Shown here piece after piece: positions 4,686-5,501 of a stretch of DNA of 5,501 nt. Both the position numbers and the translations under genes were made by a program. The notes beneath the pieces are model-generated. The model was not told where the DNA came from. It ran no database searches and saw only the letters and a list, made by a program, of their open reading frames with translations. The stretch lies in NCBI GenBank assembly GCA_003650865.1, contig QMSN01000077.1:1-5501 (forward strand), written 5' to 3'. This stretch comes from Thermoprotei archaeon (GTDB lineage Archaea; Thermoproteota; Methanomethylicia; Nezhaarchaeales; WYZ-LMO8). Within the stretch, counting starts at the first letter, position 1, and each line of letters opens with the position of its first letter.

Positions 4686-5501
4686 AGGGCTCTAGCCTGA
4701 GCTACGCCATTCTCATAGCCCTAGCGTTAGCTGTAGGGCTAGTTGCTCCAACAGCTTCGGCTGATACTAGCTGTACTTGCTACGTCAAGGTTGAGAGCAC
4801 ATCTAAGCTCTCAGTAGTCCTAATGATATCTGAAGCCCCTCTAGACATACCTCTAGACTTAGACGTGTTTAATGAGACTGAGGTCTTACTGAGCACCTCA
4901 ACAGCCACTGTGGAGCTTCCTGGAGCTACGAGGAGCTTTGAGGAGGGACTTGTAGTCACAGTTGAATGCTGCTGTGGGGTTGTGGCTTCTGAAAAGCTGA
5001 ACACCATAGTGAACCTCATTGAGCAACACTTAGGCGTAGACGTGGGCTCACTCGTGAGCTCCAGCACTGTAGGCTCTCTCTTCACCTATAAGCTTGACAC
5101 CAACTTTAAGGGGGACTTAGCTCTAGAAATCCTTCAACAAGTCGTAAACCAAACTCGGTATGGAGACATGGTTAGAGGGATCCTTGCTAAGAGAGGAGTC
5201 AAGGTCGAGGTTATAGCCATTATCGCCTCGAAACACTACATGCCTTGGTACGGCGAGGCTGGTGGGTGGGTTGAGACATCAGACATCTTAATTCAACTAG
5301 AGGTCTCAGGTGTATTCTCGCCTCAAGCCTCTATGCACAACCTCGACTTCTCAAGCCTATTCAAGGTGGACGAGCTGAGCCCACCACTAATACTCACTGT
5401 TGAATTGCCAAGTGGAGCTCAGATAAAGTCTCTAAGCTTTGAGGGCTCAAGCTATACAGTCGGTGAGGATCCTCCGACAGTTACTGCGACTTATAATGAG
5501 C
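4673..5501 (+). CDS. Secreted protein of unknown function (3' end missing)
   Basis: An open frame from GTG 4673 runs to the window edge without a stop (276 complete codons). An in-frame TAG at 4652-4654 limits how far upstream it could begin; GTG 4673 has a GAGGTG site six bases before it and gives MHGLKGSSLSYAILIAL, a signal peptide with K5, a hydrophobic core at about 11-24, and cleavage after ASA (28-30). The mature part begins DTSCTC and has five cysteines in two groups (C34, C36; C99-C101 in VECCCG), unusual for a small exported domain and suggestive of disulfides or metal binding. N67-E-T and N159-Q-T are possible N-glycosylation sites. A PWYGEAGGWVE segment (191-201) lies in the second half. 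I recognise no family. It overlaps the transglutaminase/PPC gene by 13 bp, so the two products are probably made together and act outside the cell; a membrane anchor could lie beyond the window. Confidence 0.8.
   Translation, partial: MHGLKGSSLSYAILIALALAVGLVAPTASADTSCTCYVKVESTSKLSVVLMISEAPLDIPLDLDVFNETEVLLSTSTATVELPGATRSFEEGLVVTVECCCGVVASEKLNTIVNLIEQHLGVDVGSLVSSSTVGSLFTYKLDTNFKGDLALEILQQVVNQTRYGDMVRGILAKRGVKVEVIAIIASKHYMPWYGEAGGWVETSDILIQLEVSGVFSPQASMHNLDFSSLFKVDELSPPLILTVELPSGAQIKSLSFEGSSYTVGEDPPTVTATYNE

Noticed and set aside
4638..4760. Frameshift joining the two secreted-protein frames, with the hydrophobic stretch as a C-terminal anchor
   Set aside because: The downstream frame has its own spaced ribosome binding site, GTG start, and a signal peptide with a clear ASA cleavage site followed by about 245 further residues, so it is a separate gene.
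4780..5085. A 101-codon open frame on the - strand
   Set aside because: It lies opposite the partial secreted-protein gene, which has a ribosome binding site, a signal peptide and a long open frame. The antisense product is Ser/Thr-rich low-complexity sequence typical of a shadow frame.

Overview
The window looks archaeal and probably comes from a thermophilic member of the Thermoproteota/Korarchaeota side of the tree. This is inferred from style alone: AGG/AGA dominates for Arg and ATA is common for Ile, GTG and TTG starts are frequent, TATA-like boxes sit about 25 bp before inferred transcript starts, genes are tightly packed, and the secreted proteins are archaeal in type. I cannot name the species.

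Layout: (1) positions 1-933, + strand, the 3' part of a membrane protein with about four visible transmembrane segments and a cytosolic C-terminal domain resembling DUF835. (2) A 72-bp gap with a perfect hairpin and a TATA-like box. (3) 1006-2157, + strand, an MFS transporter of the subfamily with a DRxGKGxRxxPRD motif. (4) 2159-2533, - strand, a small cupin whose metal-binding histidines are replaced; it converges on the transporter with one base between the stop codons. (5) About 2534-2657, a divergent promoter region with a TATA box for each direction, a perfect 16-bp palindrome, and a 9-bp half-site repeated in opposite orientation. (6) 2658-4685, + strand, a secreted protein with a transglutaminase-like domain followed by four tandem PPC-type beta-sandwich repeats. 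(7) 4673-5501, + strand, a second secreted protein that overlaps the previous gene by 13 bp, has its own ribosome binding site and signal peptide, and runs off the end of the window.

The last two genes form a translationally linked pair of exported proteins. Their promoter is back-to-back with the cupin promoter, and the symmetric DNA elements there suggest one regulator could act on both directions. The most interesting parts are this exported pair, the divergent operator-like region, and an exact 30-bp DNA repeat between PPC repeats 3 and 4. No RNA genes, CRISPR arrays or insertion sequences were seen.
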